Assembly (NCBI GenBank): GCA_001314685.1
Contig: LJNT01000173.1
Span: 24,488-70,498 of the forward strand
Reading direction: 5' to 3'
Length of the DNA: 46,011 nucleotides
DNA from: Rhodobacteraceae bacterium HLUCCA09
GTDB taxonomy: Bacteria; Pseudomonadota; Alphaproteobacteria; Rhodobacterales; Rhodobacteraceae
Below, piece after piece: positions 34,550 to 41,734 of this stretch. The first letter of the stretch is position 1. Every line of letters starts with the position of its first letter. Both the position numbers and the translations under genes were made by a program. Below the pieces are notes generated by a model. That model saw only the letters and a list, made by a program, of their open reading frames with translations. It was not told where the DNA came from and searched no databases.

Positions 34550-35307
34550 ACGTCGCAACCTACGGGCGCGGCGGCCGCTGGACGATGACCGACCGGGGCC
34601 AGCAGGCGCTGACGCTCGAGCGCGACGGCATCCATATCGGCCCCTCCTCGATGCGGTGGGAGAACGACACGCTCGTGGTCGACATCGACGAGATGAGCTG
34701 GCCGCACCTGCACCGCCTCAAGGGGCGCGTCACGGTCCACCCCGAAGCGGTCACCTCGGTCGAGCTGCCGCTGACCGACGCGGGCAGCCATGTCTGGCGC
34801 CCCTTCGCCCCAGACGCCCGCATCGAGGTGGCGCTCGACCGCCCCGGCTGGTCGTGGTCGGGCCACGGTTATTTCGACGCCAACTTCGGCACTCGCGCGC
34901 TCGAGCAGGATTTCAGCTTCTGGACATGGGGGCGCTACCCCACCCGCCGCGGCGCGCTCACCTTCTACGACGCCGCACGGCGCGACGGCACCGAGCTGGG
35001 CGTTGCCGTCTCCTTCGAGAAGGAGCGCGCGCAGGTGGTCGATGCCCCGCCCCGCACCCCCTTCCGCCGTTCGCTCTGGGCCGTCCGCCGCGAGACCCGC
35101 GCCGACCCGGGCACGAAACCGCGTCAGGTCAAGGCGATGCTCGACGCGCCGTTCTACTGCCGCTCTGCGGTGGAGACGGTCGTGCACGGCGAGCACACCG
35201 TGGGCGTGCACGAGGCGCTCGACCTCGACCGCTTCGCCTCGCCGCTGCTCAAGCCCATGCTCGCCGTCAAGGTTCCCCGCCGCCCCCGATGGACGCCGCG
35301 CCGCTGA
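34369..35307 (+). CDS. crtC: Hydroxyneurosporene synthase (carotenoid 1,2-hydratase)
   Basis: This frame encodes CrtC, which adds water to the psi end of neurosporene. Clear family blocks are NGYAWWYLDGISDDGS, IIAFIGSVFSPWYRWSGR, DEMSWPHLHRLKGRV and FDANFGTRALEQDFSFWTWG. The 5' end is unresolved. No ATG, GTG or TTG lies in frame near the expected N-terminus: the codon before SERPNFDL is GAT (34369-34371), and the alternative start used in some relatives, before IAFIG, is ATC here. The upstream frame is open without a stop across crtD. A sequence error, a frameshift or an unconventional start is possible. The start given is a placeholder. Confidence 0.85.
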   Translation, partial: DSERPNFDLHVPRNGYAWWYLDGISDDGSRAISIIAFIGSVFSPWYRWSGRENPADHCCLNVATYGRGGRWTMTDRGQQALTLERDGIHIGPSSMRWENDTLVVDIDEMSWPHLHRLKGRVTVHPEAVTSVELPLTDAGSHVWRPFAPDARIEVALDRPGWSWSGHGYFDANFGTRALEQDFSFWTWGRYPTRRGALTFYDAARRDGTELGVAVSFEKERAQVVDAPPRTPFRRSLWAVRRETRADPGTKPRQVKAMLDAPFYCRSAVETVVHGEHTVGVHEALDLDRFASPLLKPMLAVKVPRRPRWTPRR

Positions 35308-35330
35308 CGGAGGCTCGTTCCAGGCTCCGG

Positions 35331-35558
35331 CTACTCGAAAAGCAGCACGCGCATGCCGGCCCGATCGGCATCGAGGGCCGCACCATGCTCGGCGGCGAGC
35401 GCGTCCATCCGCTCCATCCAGATGCGGCCGTCCTCCTTCGGCGAAAGAACCGTGAAAGCCTGGATCGTTTGGACGAGGTAGGCTGGGGGCAGCCACGCAC
35501 GAGATCCAGCGGCGTGCGATCCGTAGCGCCGGGCGTGGGCAAATATGCAACCCGCGTC
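35331..35558 (-). pseudogene. Orphan open frame without start, possible gene remnant
   Basis: A 75-codon open stretch reading into the crtC 3' end. It has a natural-looking translation: WLPPAYLVQTIQAFTVLSPK, then RIWMERMDALAAEHGAALD, then stop. Codon use and amino-acid mix look protein-like, unlike the Arg/Pro-rich shadows around it, but there is no ATG, GTG or TTG upstream before the repeat element at 35558. Short starts (ATG within WMERMDAL) are possible. It may be the tail of a gene whose 5' part was lost. I do not recognise the family. Confidence 0.3.
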
Positions 35559-35620
35559 TTCTTCTTGCTCAAAATATCCCGGGGGAGGCGCCCGGAACGG
35601 TCGACGGGGGCAGCGCCCCC
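35558..35620 (-). repeat. Hairpin-plus-core repeat, copy 3 (overlaps HlyIII gene end)
   Basis: On the minus strand: ggggg-c-gct-g-ccccc stem (35620-35606), a spacer gtcgaccgttccgggcgcc, then the core ccccgggatattttgagcaa and gaagaag to 35558. Hairpin and spacer match copy 4 at 41654. The element encodes about the last 16 residues of the neighbouring HlyIII-family protein. Confidence 0.65.
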
Positions 35621-36294
35621 TGCGGCGGCGCGGCCGCCGGCACCGCCGAGTCCGACAGGTGCAGCGTCACCGCCACGAAGAACACGGCCGTCGCCGACAT
35701 GACGAAGACGTGCCAGATCGTGTTGTGGAACGGCAGCCGCTCCCACAGCAGGAAGACGGTGCCGACGGTGTAGAGGATGCCGCCCGTCAGCATAAGCCCC
35801 AGGACGGGCGCCGAGAGCGCCGCCAGCATCGGCCAGCCAACCAGCACCGCCGCCCAGCCCATGGCGAGGTAGAGACCGAAAGCCACCCATTTCCACCGGC
35901 CGGAGGCGAAGGCGCGCAGGCCCGAACCCGCGAGCGCCGCGCCCCACAGGCCCGTCAGCAGCCACCCGCCCTGACCCGAGAGCAGGGTAAACGGCGTGTA
36001 GGTGCCCGCGATCTTGAAGTAGATCGCCGCATGGTCGAGCCGCTGGTAGAGCCAGGACAGACCCGCGCGCGGAAATGCGTTGTAGAGCGCCGAGCAGCCG
36101 ATCATGGCGATCAGCGTCACGCCGTAGACCGAGATCGCCGTCACCGCCGACACGTTGCCGTGCCAGATCACCGCGAGCGCGATGAGCACCGGCACGCCCG
36201 CGAGCGCGGCCACGAGCGCCACGAGGTGCACGACCACGTCCGACATGTGCTCGGCACCGCTGTAGCCTGCGCGGGAGATCAGGGTCTGCGACAT
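35569..36294 (-). CDS. HlyIII/PAQR-family membrane protein (hemolysin III, YqfA/TrhA-like)
   Basis: A 241-residue protein with about seven membrane helices. HlyIII signatures are CSALYNAFPRAGLSWLYQRL, DHAAIYFKIAGTYTPF and FHNTIWHVFVMS. Members resemble progesterone/adipoQ receptors and are predicted metal-dependent membrane hydrolases. In this copy the first motif has Asn (SALYN) where many relatives have His. The last ~16 residues (ALPPSTVPGASPGIF) come from a repeat element, so the ancestral stop was probably lost. It lies between crtC and tspO. Role in photosynthesis is unknown. Start ATG 36294 or GTG 36300. Confidence 0.85.
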   Translation of the reverse strand: MSQTLISRAGYSGAEHMSDVVVHLVALVAALAGVPVLIALAVIWHGNVSAVTAISVYGVTLIAMIGCSALYNAFPRAGLSWLYQRLDHAAIYFKIAGTYTPFTLLSGQGGWLLTGLWGAALAGSGLRAFASGRWKWVAFGLYLAMGWAAVLVGWPMLAALSAPVLGLMLTGGILYTVGTVFLLWERLPFHNTIWHVFVMSATAVFFVAVTLHLSDSAVPAAAPPQGALPPSTVPGASPGIF

Positions 36295-36361
36295 GTGCAC
36301 ATGCTACCAGCGCGCGGTCGGGGCGGAAAGCTGATCGAAGGAAGAAGCCCCGTGCCGGCCG

Positions 36362-36838
36362 TTATTCGGCGGGTTGGGCATAGGTGTCGTCGTTGTTCCG
36401 CCATATCCAGAAGTTGAGCGAAAAGGCGACCGACACCCACGCGATGTAGGGCACGAACATCAGCCCCGCGAGCCAGTCGAGCCGGAAAAGGGCGATCATC
36501 GTGGCGAAGACGGCGAGCCATAGCGCGCCCACGGCGACCAGCGCGGCGCGGATGCGGCGGACGCCGAAGAAGATCGGCGACCACAGCGCGTTGAGCGTCA
36601 TCTGCACCGCCCAGAGGCCGATCGCGTATTCGGCGCCGGGCAACCGGGCCACCCGCGTCGCGGCCAGCGCGATCAGGATGTAGAGCGTCGTCCAGGCCAG
36701 CGGGAACAGCCAGTCGGGCGGCGTCCAGCTCGGCTTGAGCAGCTGTTTGCGATACCAGTCGTCGGGCGCAAAGATTGCCCCCGTCGAGCCGGCCGCGACG
36801 CAGCCGAGAAGAAAGATGCCGAAAAGCGCCCAATCCAT
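36362..36838 (-). CDS. tspO: TspO/CrtK tryptophan-rich sensory protein
   Basis: A 158-residue protein with five predicted membrane helices and the Trp-rich family features, including KPSWTPPDWLFPLAWTTLYILI near residue 35 and NALWSPIFFGVRRI. TspO modulates photosynthesis gene expression in response to oxygen in Rhodobacter, and it is classically linked to crtBI. It sits 66 bases downstream of crtB on the same strand. Confidence 0.95.
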   Translation of the reverse strand: MDWALFGIFLLGCVAAGSTGAIFAPDDWYRKQLLKPSWTPPDWLFPLAWTTLYILIALAATRVARLPGAEYAIGLWAVQMTLNALWSPIFFGVRRIRAALVAVGALWLAVFATMIALFRLDWLAGLMFVPYIAWVSVAFSLNFWIWRNNDDTYAQPAE

Positions 36839-36904
36839 GACGGGTAAAGTAGCCGATGGCGCGTCAAGTTCCAGTGTCTCGCGCGGGCCGGACCCGCAGG
36901 CGCC

Positions 36905-38089
36905 CTACTCGGCGGCCATCCGCGCCGCACCGCCCCGCATCCGCGACGGTCCGGGGCGAAGCGCGCCGCGGCGGGCGGCGTCGCGCGCCTTGAGTTCGGC
37001 GAACAGCGCCACGAGCTCGCCCGCGCGCCCCTCGCCCCACGGCGCGGGGGCGCCGTGCGCCCTGGCGGCGGCGTCGACGAGGAACGCGGTTTCCTGCAGC
37101 GGCGCGGCATAGAGCACGGCCGGGCAGGGCATCGCCGCGCTGGAGACGGCGCGCACGCCCGAGAGCACCAGCCAGCCGACCTTCTGCCCGGCGGTCGTGC
37201 GCGCCCGCGTCGAGACCGAATCGTAGCCCGCCCGCGCGACCTCGGTGCCGATCCCGTCATAGATGTGACGGGCGGCGAAGATGCCGGGCCGGCAGGCGAA
37301 CGGCAGGCAGGAAATGCCCGCCTCGCCGCGCAGATAGAGGCGCCGGGCCTCGGCGAGCAGGCGCTTGACCATGTCGCGCACCGCCTCCGACGGCATTGGG
37401 TCGCGCAGGAAATTGACCTCGGCGATGCGCGCCTCTTCCAGCCAGTCGAGCGGCAGGTAGATGCGGTGGGCACGGGCGTCCTCACCCACGTCGCGGGCGA
37501 TGTTGGTGAGCTGCATCGCCACGCCCAGATCGCAGGCGCGGGCCAGCGCGTGGCGGTCGCGCACGCCCATGATGACGGCCATCATCGCGCCCACGGTCGA
37601 GGCGACGCGCGCCGAGTAGGCGCGCAGCTCCGACAGGGTGGCGTAGCGACGCTCCATCGCGTCCCACGCCAGCCCCTCCAGCAGCGCCTCGGGCAGGGCG
37701 CGGGGCAGGCCGGTCGATTCGACCATCGCGGTGAAGGCGCGGTCTTCCGGCGCGTTCTCAGGCCGGCCGGCATAGGCGCGGTCGAGCCGCTCGCCGAGGC
37801 GGAGCACCGCTGCGGTCTTTTCGTCCTGCAGGTCGACCGAGTCGTCGGCCAGCCGGCAGAAGGCGTAGAGAGCCAACGCCGGCGCGCGGTAGCGCGCGGG
37901 CAAGAGACGGGAGGCCGCGTGGAACGAGAACGAGCCGGTGCGGATCGACGCCTCGCAGGCCGCCAGGTCGTCAGGGTCGATTCCGTGGACGGGGCGCGCT
38001 TGCCCTCGGGCGGGCAGCGTCGTCAGGTCGGGCGTCGGGCGCGGCCGGTCGGTGGGAATATCGGCGGCGGTGGCGTCGGTGGGGCTCAT
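36905..38089 (-). CDS. crtB: Phytoene synthase
   Basis: A 394-residue enzyme that joins two GGPP molecules to phytoene. The two aspartate-rich motifs are YAFCRLADDSVDLQDE and TNIARDVGEDARAHRIYLP. GIGTEVARAG and VSTRARTTAGQKVGWL are further conserved segments. An N-terminal ~50-residue extension (SPTDATAADIPTDRPRPTP) is Pro-rich. The ATG overlaps the crtI stop by four bases, coupling crtI and crtB. Confidence 0.96.
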   Translation of the reverse strand: MSPTDATAADIPTDRPRPTPDLTTLPARGQARPVHGIDPDDLAACEASIRTGSFSFHAASRLLPARYRAPALALYAFCRLADDSVDLQDEKTAAVLRLGERLDRAYAGRPENAPEDRAFTAMVESTGLPRALPEALLEGLAWDAMERRYATLSELRAYSARVASTVGAMMAVIMGVRDRHALARACDLGVAMQLTNIARDVGEDARAHRIYLPLDWLEEARIAEVNFLRDPMPSEAVRDMVKRLLAEARRLYLRGEAGISCLPFACRPGIFAARHIYDGIGTEVARAGYDSVSTRARTTAGQKVGWLVLSGVRAVSSAAMPCPAVLYAAPLQETAFLVDAAARAHGAPAPWGEGRAGELVALFAELKARDAARRGALRPGPSRMRGGAARMAAE

Positions 38090-39696
38090 TCGGCGGCCAT
38101 CCTCTGCGGGGTGGAAGCGGCGGCGGCGCGGGGGCCGATGGTGGCGGGGTCGGGCACGACCTGCGCCAGCACGTCGGCCGACGAGACGACGCCCGGCACG
38201 CCCGCGCCGGGGTGGGTGCCCGCGCCGACGAGGAAGAGGCCCTGTGCCTCCTCGCTCACGTTGTGCGGGCGGAACCACGCCGATTGCAGGATGCGCGGCT
38301 CGAGCGAAAAGCCCGAGCCGTGGGGCGACAGGTAGCGGTCGCGGAAATCCTCGGGCGTGAACGTCACCTCGGCCGAGATCCGCTCGCGGAAGCCCGGGAT
38401 CGCGCGCTCGAGATTTGCGGCCACCTTGTCCTTGTAGCGCGCGGCCTCGTCGGCCCAGTCGACGGGATCGTCGTGGCCCAGATGCGGCACGGGCGAGAGG
38501 GCGTAGAAGGTGTCACCGCCCTTTGGCGCCACGGTCGGGTCGGTGACGCTCGGGCGGTGGAGGTAGAGGCTCATGTCGTCGGCCAGGCGGCCGCGGATGA
38601 AGATGTCGCGCAGCAAGCCCTCGTAGCGCGGCCCGGCAAGGATGGTGTGGTGGCCCACATCGCCCCACATGCCCGCCGTGCCCTGCGTGCCGAAGTACCA
38701 GACGAACAGGCCCATCGACCATCGCCGCTTCTTCATCGCCCGGTCGGTCCACCGCCAGCGGCGGAGGTTGCGCAGAAGATGCGTGTAGGTGTGCCCCGAA
38801 TCGCCGTTCGACACGACGATATCCGACGCGACCACCGTGCCGTCGGCCAGCCGCGCGCCCGTGGCGCGGGCGGTGCGGCCTTCGCCTTCGACGAGAATCT
38901 CGTCGACCTCGACCCCGAGGTGGACGGCGCCGCCCTGGTCCTCGATCACGCCGGCCATGGCATCGGCGATCGCCTGCACGCCGCCGATGGCGTAGTGCAC
39001 GCCGTATTCCTTCTCGAGGTGGCTCACGAGCGCATACATCGACGTGACATGCATCGGGTCGCCGCCGATGAAGAGCGGGTGGAACGACAGCGCCATGCGC
39101 AGCCGCTCGTCCTTTACCCGCGCCCTGGCGTGGCCGAGGATCGACCGGTCGGCCCTGAGCACGCCGAAGGTAGGCAGCACCTTGATCGTCTCCCACGCGC
39201 GGTGCATCGGCTTGCGCACCATGCCCTCGTAGCCGACGACGTAGCGGGCGCGGCTGTCGCGCAGGAACTGCCTGTAGCCGTCGACGTCGCGCGGCGAGAT
39301 GCGGCGCACCTCCTCCACCATGGCGTCGGTGTCGCCCCGGGCGGTGAAGGTCTCGCCGTCGGGCCAGCGGATCGTGTAGAACGGGTCGAGCGAGCGCAGG
39401 TCGACGTCGGCGTGGAAGTCGCGCCCGCACGCCTGCCACAGCTTTTCATAGACGTCCGGAACAGTGACGATGGTCGGCCCGAGGTCGAATCGGTGCCCGT
39501 CCTTCGAGATCGACGAGCCGCGGCCGCCCACGCGATCGAGCCTGTCGAGCACGGTCACGCGGTACCCCTTGGCGCCCAGCCGCATGGCCGAGGCGAGCCC
39601 GCCCAGACCCGCGCCGATCACCAGCGCATGGGGGCGCGGATCGTGCGAGATTCCGACGGACGAAACGAGGGCGGGCGAGGTGAGGTCTTTTGCCAT
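38086..39696 (-). CDS. crtI: Phytoene desaturase
   Basis: A 536-residue FAD-dependent desaturase that converts phytoene to neurosporene (three-step type in the spheroidene pathway). The FAD fold is ALVIGAGLGGLASAMRLGAK, with RVGGRGSSIS, DLGPTIVTVPDVYEKL, YAIGGVQAIADAMAG and the C-terminal LFLVGAGTHPGAGVPGVVSS. The carotenoid-pathway order crtI-crtB-tspO is classical, and crtI diverges from crtA over a control region with a PpsR-type site. Confidence 0.97.
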   Translation of the reverse strand: MAKDLTSPALVSSVGISHDPRPHALVIGAGLGGLASAMRLGAKGYRVTVLDRLDRVGGRGSSISKDGHRFDLGPTIVTVPDVYEKLWQACGRDFHADVDLRSLDPFYTIRWPDGETFTARGDTDAMVEEVRRISPRDVDGYRQFLRDSRARYVVGYEGMVRKPMHRAWETIKVLPTFGVLRADRSILGHARARVKDERLRMALSFHPLFIGGDPMHVTSMYALVSHLEKEYGVHYAIGGVQAIADAMAGVIEDQGGAVHLGVEVDEILVEGEGRTARATGARLADGTVVASDIVVSNGDSGHTYTHLLRNLRRWRWTDRAMKKRRWSMGLFVWYFGTQGTAGMWGDVGHHTILAGPRYEGLLRDIFIRGRLADDMSLYLHRPSVTDPTVAPKGGDTFYALSPVPHLGHDDPVDWADEAARYKDKVAANLERAIPGFRERISAEVTFTPEDFRDRYLSPHGSGFSLEPRILQSAWFRPHNVSEEAQGLFLVGAGTHPGAGVPGVVSSADVLAQVVPDPATIGPRAAAASTPQRMAAE

Positions 39697-39712
39697 GGGT
39701 CAAGGCTACCGC

Positions 39713-39730
39713 TGTCTAGTTTGCTTTACA
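39713..39730. promoter_or_regulatory. PpsR/CrtJ-type operator between crtI and crtA
   Basis: TGT-N12-ACA palindrome with interior ctagtttgcttt, 16 bases upstream of the crtI start. Confidence 0.75.
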
Positions 39731-39735
39731 ATCTC

Positions 39736-39763
39736 GATTTAGCTGCCATGGTGCAAGTGTCCA
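39736..39763 (-). promoter_or_regulatory. Candidate crtI promoter with degenerate PpsR half-sites
   Basis: On the minus strand, TGGACA (39763-39758) is 16 bases from TAAATC (39741-39736). The -35 element is half of an imperfect palindrome, tgtcca-N7-tggatca (39758 on), one base longer than the consensus spacing. Confidence 0.45.
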
Positions 39764-39787
39764 ATTTCACTGGATCAAGATACAGGA

Positions 39788-40564
39788 GTGTCAGCCTTGC
39801 TGGACAGTTCCGATACCGCCTTCGCCCGCGACTCGCACGCCCCCCACGCCGGCGCCTGCGTCACGCTGACCTTCCACCGTTTCGGCCCGGTCTGGGCGCG
39901 CCTCTGGGCCCTTGCCCAGATGGGCGCATCGCGATTCTCGCTGCCGAAGGTGCCGGATATCGGCGCGTGGAAGCTCTGCGGCTCGGGTGCGAACCAGGGC
40001 TTCATCCCGATCCCCAACACCGCCGTCGCCGCGATCCTGGCCACCTGGCCCGACGAGGCGACCGCCCGCGCCCGCGTGGCGGAATGCCGCCCCTTCACCA
40101 GCTGGCGGAAGGTGGCGGAAGAGACCTTCACCGTCTTCCTCGCCCCGACCTCGACACGCGGGAAATGGGCGGGGGTGGAGCCCTTCACGGTGTCGGCCGA
40201 GCCCGCCAGGGGCGGCCCCGTCGCCATCCTCACCCGCGCCACGGTCAAGCCGAAGGTCGCGATGCAGTTCTGGAAGCGCACGCCGAGCCTGAACCGCGCG
40301 ATCATGGACGACCCCAACGTGGTCTTCCGCATCGGCATCGGCGAGGTGCCCCTGGTTCAGCAGGTCACATTCTCGATCTGGCCGGATACCGACACGATGC
40401 ACGCATTCGCGCATGCCAAGGGCACGCTGCACGCCGAGGCGATCCGCGCGGTGCGGGAGGGCAACTGGTTCCGGGAAGAACTCTATGCCCGCTTCCGCAT
40501 CCTCGGATCGGCGGGCACGTGGAACGGCGACAACCCGCTCGAGACACTGGATAACGCACAATGA
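39788..40564 (+). CDS. crtA: Spheroidene monooxygenase
   Basis: A 258-residue enzyme that oxidises spheroidene to spheroidenone (and similar) with oxygen. Family blocks are RFGPVWARLWALAQMGASRF, LCGSGANQGFIPIPNTAVAA and FWKRTPSLNRAIMDDPNVVF, and NWFREELYARFRI near the C-terminus. The start is uncertain. The GTG at 39788 has its ribosome-binding ggag directly abutting, whereas TTG at 39797 has ggag eight bases before it; both are in frame. The 3' end overlaps bchI by four bases (ATGA). Confidence 0.93.
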   Translation: MSALLDSSDTAFARDSHAPHAGACVTLTFHRFGPVWARLWALAQMGASRFSLPKVPDIGAWKLCGSGANQGFIPIPNTAVAAILATWPDEATARARVAECRPFTSWRKVAEETFTVFLAPTSTRGKWAGVEPFTVSAEPARGGPVAILTRATVKPKVAMQFWKRTPSLNRAIMDDPNVVFRIGIGEVPLVQQVTFSIWPDTDTMHAFAHAKGTLHAEAIRAVREGNWFREELYARFRILGSAGTWNGDNPLETLDNAQ

Positions 40565-41601
40565 CGGATCAGACCCCCGTGAGAGCTACCACGCGCCCCG
40601 CCCCCTTCCCCTTTTCCGCCATCGTCGGGCAGGAGGAGATGAAGCAGGCGATGGTGCTGACCGCCGTCGACCCCAAGATCGGCGGCGTGCTCGTCTTCGG
40701 CGACCGCGGCACCGGCAAGTCGACCGCCGTGCGCGCGCTGGCCGCCCTCCTGCCCGAGATCGAGGCGGTGGAGGGCTGCCCGGTCAACTCGCCCGGCGAG
40801 CACGACATCCCCGAATGGGCCGAGGTGCACTCGCACCGGCTGGTGCAGAAGGCCACGCCGGTGGTCGACCTGCCGCTCGGCGTGACCGAGGACCGGGTGG
40901 TGGGCGCGCTCGACATCGAGAAGGCGCTGACCAGGGGCGAGAAGGCGTTCGAGCCGGGGCTTCTGGCGCGCGCCAACCGCGGATACCTCTATATCGACGA
41001 GGTGAACCTGCTCGAGGATCACATTGTCGACCTGCTTCTCGACGTCGCCCAGTCGGGCGAGAACGTGGTCGAGCGCGAGGGCCTCTCGATCCGCCATCCG
41101 GCGCGCTTCGTGCTGGTGGGCTCGGGCAACCCCGAGGAAGGGGAGCTGAGACCCCAGCTGCTCGACCGGTTCGGCCTGTCGGTCGAGGTCGCCTCGCCCT
41201 CGGACATCGACCAGCGGATCGAGGTGATCCGCCGCCGCGACGCCTACGAGACCGACCCCGCGACCTTTCTCGGCCACTGGGGCGCCGAGGACGCGAAGCT
41301 GCGCGAGCGAATCGTGGCCGCCAAGGGCCGCGTCGCCGGCATGGAGACGCCCGACGAGACGCTGCGCGCCTGCGCCGAGCTGTGCGTGGCGCTCGGCGCC
41401 GACGGGCTGCGGGGCGAGCTGACGCTGCTGCGCGCGGCTCGCGCGCTCGCCGCGTTCGACGAGGCGGGCGAGGTGGGCGTGGCGCAGGTGCGCGCCGTCG
41501 CGCCCTCGTCGCTGCGCCATCGCCTGCGCCGCGACCCGCTGGACGAGGCCGGCAGCACCGCGCGCGTGCTGCGCGTGATCGACGAGGTGCTGGGGGCATG
41601 A
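40561..41601 (+). CDS. bchI: Magnesium chelatase subunit I (AAA+ ATPase)
   Basis: A 346-residue AAA+ motor that, with BchD and BchH, inserts Mg into protoporphyrin IX. Walker A is FGDRGTGKST (residues 47-55) and Walker B/sensor is YLYIDEVNLLEDHIVDLLLD, with GSGNPEEGELRPQLLDRFGL as sensor/arginine-finger block. The start overlaps crtA. The gap to bchD (133 bases) carries repeat copy 4. Confidence 0.97.
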   Translation: MTDQTPVRATTRPAPFPFSAIVGQEEMKQAMVLTAVDPKIGGVLVFGDRGTGKSTAVRALAALLPEIEAVEGCPVNSPGEHDIPEWAEVHSHRLVQKATPVVDLPLGVTEDRVVGALDIEKALTRGEKAFEPGLLARANRGYLYIDEVNLLEDHIVDLLLDVAQSGENVVEREGLSIRHPARFVLVGSGNPEEGELRPQLLDRFGLSVEVASPSDIDQRIEVIRRRDAYETDPATFLGHWGAEDAKLRERIVAAKGRVAGMETPDETLRACAELCVALGADGLRGELTLLRAARALAAFDEAGEVGVAQVRAVAPSSLRHRLRRDPLDEAGSTARVLRVIDEVLGA

Positions 41602-41653
41602 CGACCGGCATCGCTCCGCGCCCGGCCGTTGCCGCTGCTGGCGGCGGGAGGAT

Positions 41654-41718
41654 GGGGGCGCTGCCCCCGTCGGCCCGTTCCGGGCCGACCCCCCCGGAGT
41701 ATTTGAACCAAGATGATG
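41654..41718 (+). repeat. Hairpin-plus-core repeat, copy 4 (bchI-bchD spacer)
   Basis: A stem ggggg-c-gct-g-ccccc (41654-41668) is followed by a second stem cggcccg/cgggccg around ttc (41671-41687) and the core ccccggagtatttgaaccaa, then gatgatgg. Same architecture and spacer as copy 3. It separates bchI and bchD without stopping the frame-shifted read-through I can see. Confidence 0.65.
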
Positions 41719-41734
41719 GGGCGGGCGGGCCGGC

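Noticed and set aside
39797-40564. TTG at 39797 as the definite crtA start
   Set aside because: The ribosome-binding spacing is better than for GTG 39788, but nothing else separates the two, so the longer frame was kept and the choice left open.
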